This document shows positions 63,260-64,000 of a stretch of 64,000 bases of DNA, piece after piece. The DNA is from Epiperipatus broadwayi. Taxonomy: Eukaryota > Onychophora > Udeonychophora > Euonychophora > Peripatidae. Location of the stretch: contig JAQFVV010006626.1 in NCBI GenBank assembly GCA_028023455.1, positions 62,001-126,000 of the forward strand, in the 5' to 3' direction. Each line of letters begins with the position of its first letter. Position 1 is the first letter of the stretch. The notes beneath the pieces are model-generated. The model ran no database searches and had not been told where the DNA came from. It worked only from the letters and a program-made list of their open reading frames with translations. The translations under genes and the position numbers were made by a program.

Positions 63260-64000
63260 TTTGAATCAAACTTTTGTGAGCAATACAAATAAATTATCAA
63301 TGAACATGTAATTTTAAACTTAGCTAATGATAAATTAGAAATTAAGAATAAACAATACAATAATAATTTTTTCAGATGTTGAAATTTCTTTTTTCCTCTA
63401 TTTCAATGGTAACCATTATTTCTCTTAGCCATACTGTTTTCTTTGTTTTTCTATTTTCCATCAATATATAGTGTTTTGCTCTAACATTATTAAAACTGAA
63501 GTGATTGTGAAAATTGTATCTCAAGTCAGTTTTTTAAAAATTCAATTTGGTATCAAATATCTTAATATAGTTAATTAAAGAAATTTGTACACATGGATAA
63601 CTTAAATAATTTTTGGTTTTTTAAATTAAATAAAGTATTTTTAATATAAAAGGGCTATTACAGACGATAACTTTATTGTTTTATCTTTGATTTTTTTTTC
63701 CTGCTTGATAGGAAGTATGCAGAACCTTTACAAGAAGCTGAAAGAATCTAGATGCAATGCTGATCACCACAAAAGAATTTCACTTCTTTAATATAGATAC
63801 CATAATGATCAAGATGTCAAACCCTTCTTGCTATGTTTGATCCAACACGGTTCCAATTATCTTCCTGTACATTAAATTGCAGTTAAAACAAACATGTTTG
63901 TCAGATGTGAAAGTGAAACAAATTTCCAAAGCAAACATTTACCTGGAACATAAAACCCAATTTAAACTGAGATTTGAAGCACATAAATGGAATGACTTTA
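63260..64000. other. AT-rich DNA; possible PLE relic at the very end
   Basis: At about 63908-63998 (+) an open stretch contains EHKTQFKLRFEAHKWND, which resembles the ET...L..RF..H segment of a PLE nuclease domain. The window ends there, so this cannot be extended. No other feature was recognised. Confidence 0.25.

Overview
The window reads as a piece of a very AT-rich invertebrate (metazoan) nuclear genome; G+C looks like roughly a quarter of bases by eye. Reasons: no prokaryotic-style gene packing, no long host reading frame, abundant (TA)n, (TAA)n, (TCTA)n and (CAA)n tracts, tRNA-Gly-derived SINEs, Penelope-like elements (PLEs) with GIY-YIG domains, several decayed non-LTR retrotransposons, a Ty3/Gypsy-type gag remnant and foldback DNA. 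I cannot name the species, and I recognise no host single-copy gene. Nearly all protein-coding signal belongs to mobile elements.

Layout. 0-9 kb is mostly unique AT-rich DNA with one RTE-like LINE tail (about 4.0-4.6 kb), one inverted SINE-like pair (5.0-5.6 kb) and one tRNA-Gly SINE (8.66 kb). 9.5-12.4 kb holds six or so partial units of a short foldback family. 13.7-20.5 kb is microsatellites alternating with hairpin-forming repeats, ending in a composite insertion with a perfect 15-bp target-site duplication (TSD). 21-27 kb is almost feature-free. 27.5-28.3 kb is a decayed PLE. 30.9-32.9 kb is another foldback copy followed by an RTE-like LINE. 33.4-34.5 kb is a cluster of inverted SINE-like units. 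35.3-36.9 kb is a LINE remnant carrying a nested insertion, followed by a ~1 kb terminal-inverted-repeat element. 38.5-40.5 kb is (TA)n-linked repeats with a PLE fragment. 41.1-41.9 kb is a foldback element with an 8-bp TSD. 43.8-48.9 kb is a G+C-richer island bounded by ~475-bp direct repeats and containing a broken gag and a 25-N assembly gap. 52.6-54.0 kb is a near-perfect head-to-head PLE pair. 54.4-55.7 kb has three SINEs. 56.3-60.4 kb has two copies of one LINE family. The rest is AT-rich with no assigned function.

Most notable pattern: many of the retroelement-like repeats occur as inverted dimers whose 3' ends point outward, and two to three of them are bounded by 13-15 bp direct repeats like those left by target-primed insertion. 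The PLE loci and the short foldback family also share a small hairpin followed by GAAA, resembling but not matching a canonical hammerhead core. I read the short foldbacks as possible non-autonomous partners of PLEs; this is inference. All alignments were made by eye, so boundaries are approximate.
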